This document shows, in pieces, positions 13,883 through 14,097 of a stretch of DNA of 14,097 bases. Position 1 is the stretch's first letter. Each line of letters begins with the position of its first letter. The notes beneath the pieces are model-generated. The model was not told the origin of the DNA. It worked only from the letters and a program-made list of their open reading frames with translations, and did not search any database. Origin of the DNA: Oscillibacter sp. (lineage in GTDB: Bacteria; Bacillota; Clostridia; Oscillospirales; Oscillospiraceae); the NCBI GenBank assembly GCA_003522105.1, contig DPGF01000113.1, positions 634 to 14,730 of the forward strand, in the 5' to 3' direction. The position numbers were made by a program, and so were the translations under genes.

Positions 13883-14097
13883 TTACCTCCCTCTTTTCTG
13901 CACATCCTCGTCGATGCGGCGCTTCCAGTCGGCACTGAGCGGCCGGGCGGCGCGGACGCTGCACACCGCCTCGCTGATGACCTCGTAATTCAGCGCCGTA
14001 CCCGCCTCGTCGCACTTGTAGTTCACCGAGCGGTCCGCACCGATGCCGAAGCGTGCCGCCTCCTTGGCCGCGTCGATGTTTGCGCCGAGGAACAAAA
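13883..14097 (-). CDS. vWA-domain protein, C-terminal part (partial, 5' end outside window)
   Basis: The last ~71 residues of a protein. The stretch FLGANIDAAKEAARFGIGAD, followed by RSVNYKCDEAGTALNYEVIS, matches the last strand and helix of von Willebrand A domains of the type encoded in bacterial stress and defence operons. These proteins bind metal through a MIDAS site, which here would lie in the missing N-terminal part. Its end carries the ribosome binding site of the ADP-ribosylglycohydrolase gene, so it is the first visible gene of that operon. The assignment rests on a short fragment. Confidence 0.65.
   Translation of the reverse strand, partial: LFLGANIDAAKEAARFGIGADRSVNYKCDEAGTALNYEVISEAVCSVRAARPLSADWKRRIDEDVQKRGR

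Larger units (their letters stand above)
4626..14097. mobile_element. Integrated serine-recombinase element interrupting cotJC (left ~9.5 kb; right end outside window)
   Basis: The left edge is the break in cotJC, abutted by a serine recombinase pointing outward, the usual position of an integrase at an attachment site. From there the content changes from core genes to accessory ones: a small protein, DUF6076 protein, HipA-like kinase, duplicated decayed genes, macro-domain protein, GIY-YIG protein, ADP-ribosylglycohydrolase and vWA protein. No conjugation, phage capsid or replication genes are recognised in the visible part. The right edge and total length are unknown, and it is an assumption that all cargo to 14097 belongs to a single element. 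Confidence 0.7.

Noticed and set aside
13045..13938. 297-codon plus-strand frame opposite the ADP-ribosylglycohydrolase
   Set aside because: The minus-strand gene has full family motifs and a good start; the plus-strand frame is a codon-bias shadow.

Overview
The window looks like a chromosomal segment from a spore-forming, gut-type member of the Clostridia (Oscillospiraceae-like). Reasons: a cotJ spore-coat locus, a CwlD-type cell-wall amidase, a split transketolase (separate N-terminal subunit), moderately high GC, and strong AGGAGG ribosome binding sites throughout. No rRNA, tRNA or CRISPR array was seen.

Region 1 (1-3830, minus strand) is ordinary core genome. In order of transcription it holds a secreted N-acetylmuramoyl-L-alanine amidase, radA, a XerC/D-like tyrosine recombinase and the start of the transketolase N-terminal subunit. 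The gap between radA and the recombinase holds a perfect 13-bp palindrome.

Region 2 (3982-about 4626, plus strand) is the cotJ locus. One gene fuses CotJA and CotJB and probably starts at TTG. It is followed directly by cotJC, whose homology stops after about 65 residues.

Region 3 (about 4626 to beyond the right edge) is an integrated element. A serine recombinase abuts the break in cotJC and points back at it; its last ~15 codons and stop codon are read from the antisense strand of cotJC. This is the layout of a skin-like element that interrupts a sporulation gene. A small protein lies upstream of the recombinase. A divergent control region (6655-6775) with two promoters and two large dyads follows, then a DUF6076 zinc-ribbon protein and a HipA-like kinase with its own promoter.

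Region 4 (9001-10882) is decayed coding DNA containing two diverged copies of one gene. About 200 bp of the copies are about 96% identical. One copy has an exact 174-bp in-frame deletion and the other a 2-base loss in an A run.

Region 5 (10980-14097) is ADP-ribose-related cargo. A macro-domain protein (plus strand) converges on a minus-strand operon of a vWA-domain protein (partial), an ADP-ribosylglycohydrolase and a GIY-YIG nuclease-like protein, separated by a two-way terminator. The other half of cotJC and the right end of the element are not in the window, so it cannot be told from this sequence whether the element excises.
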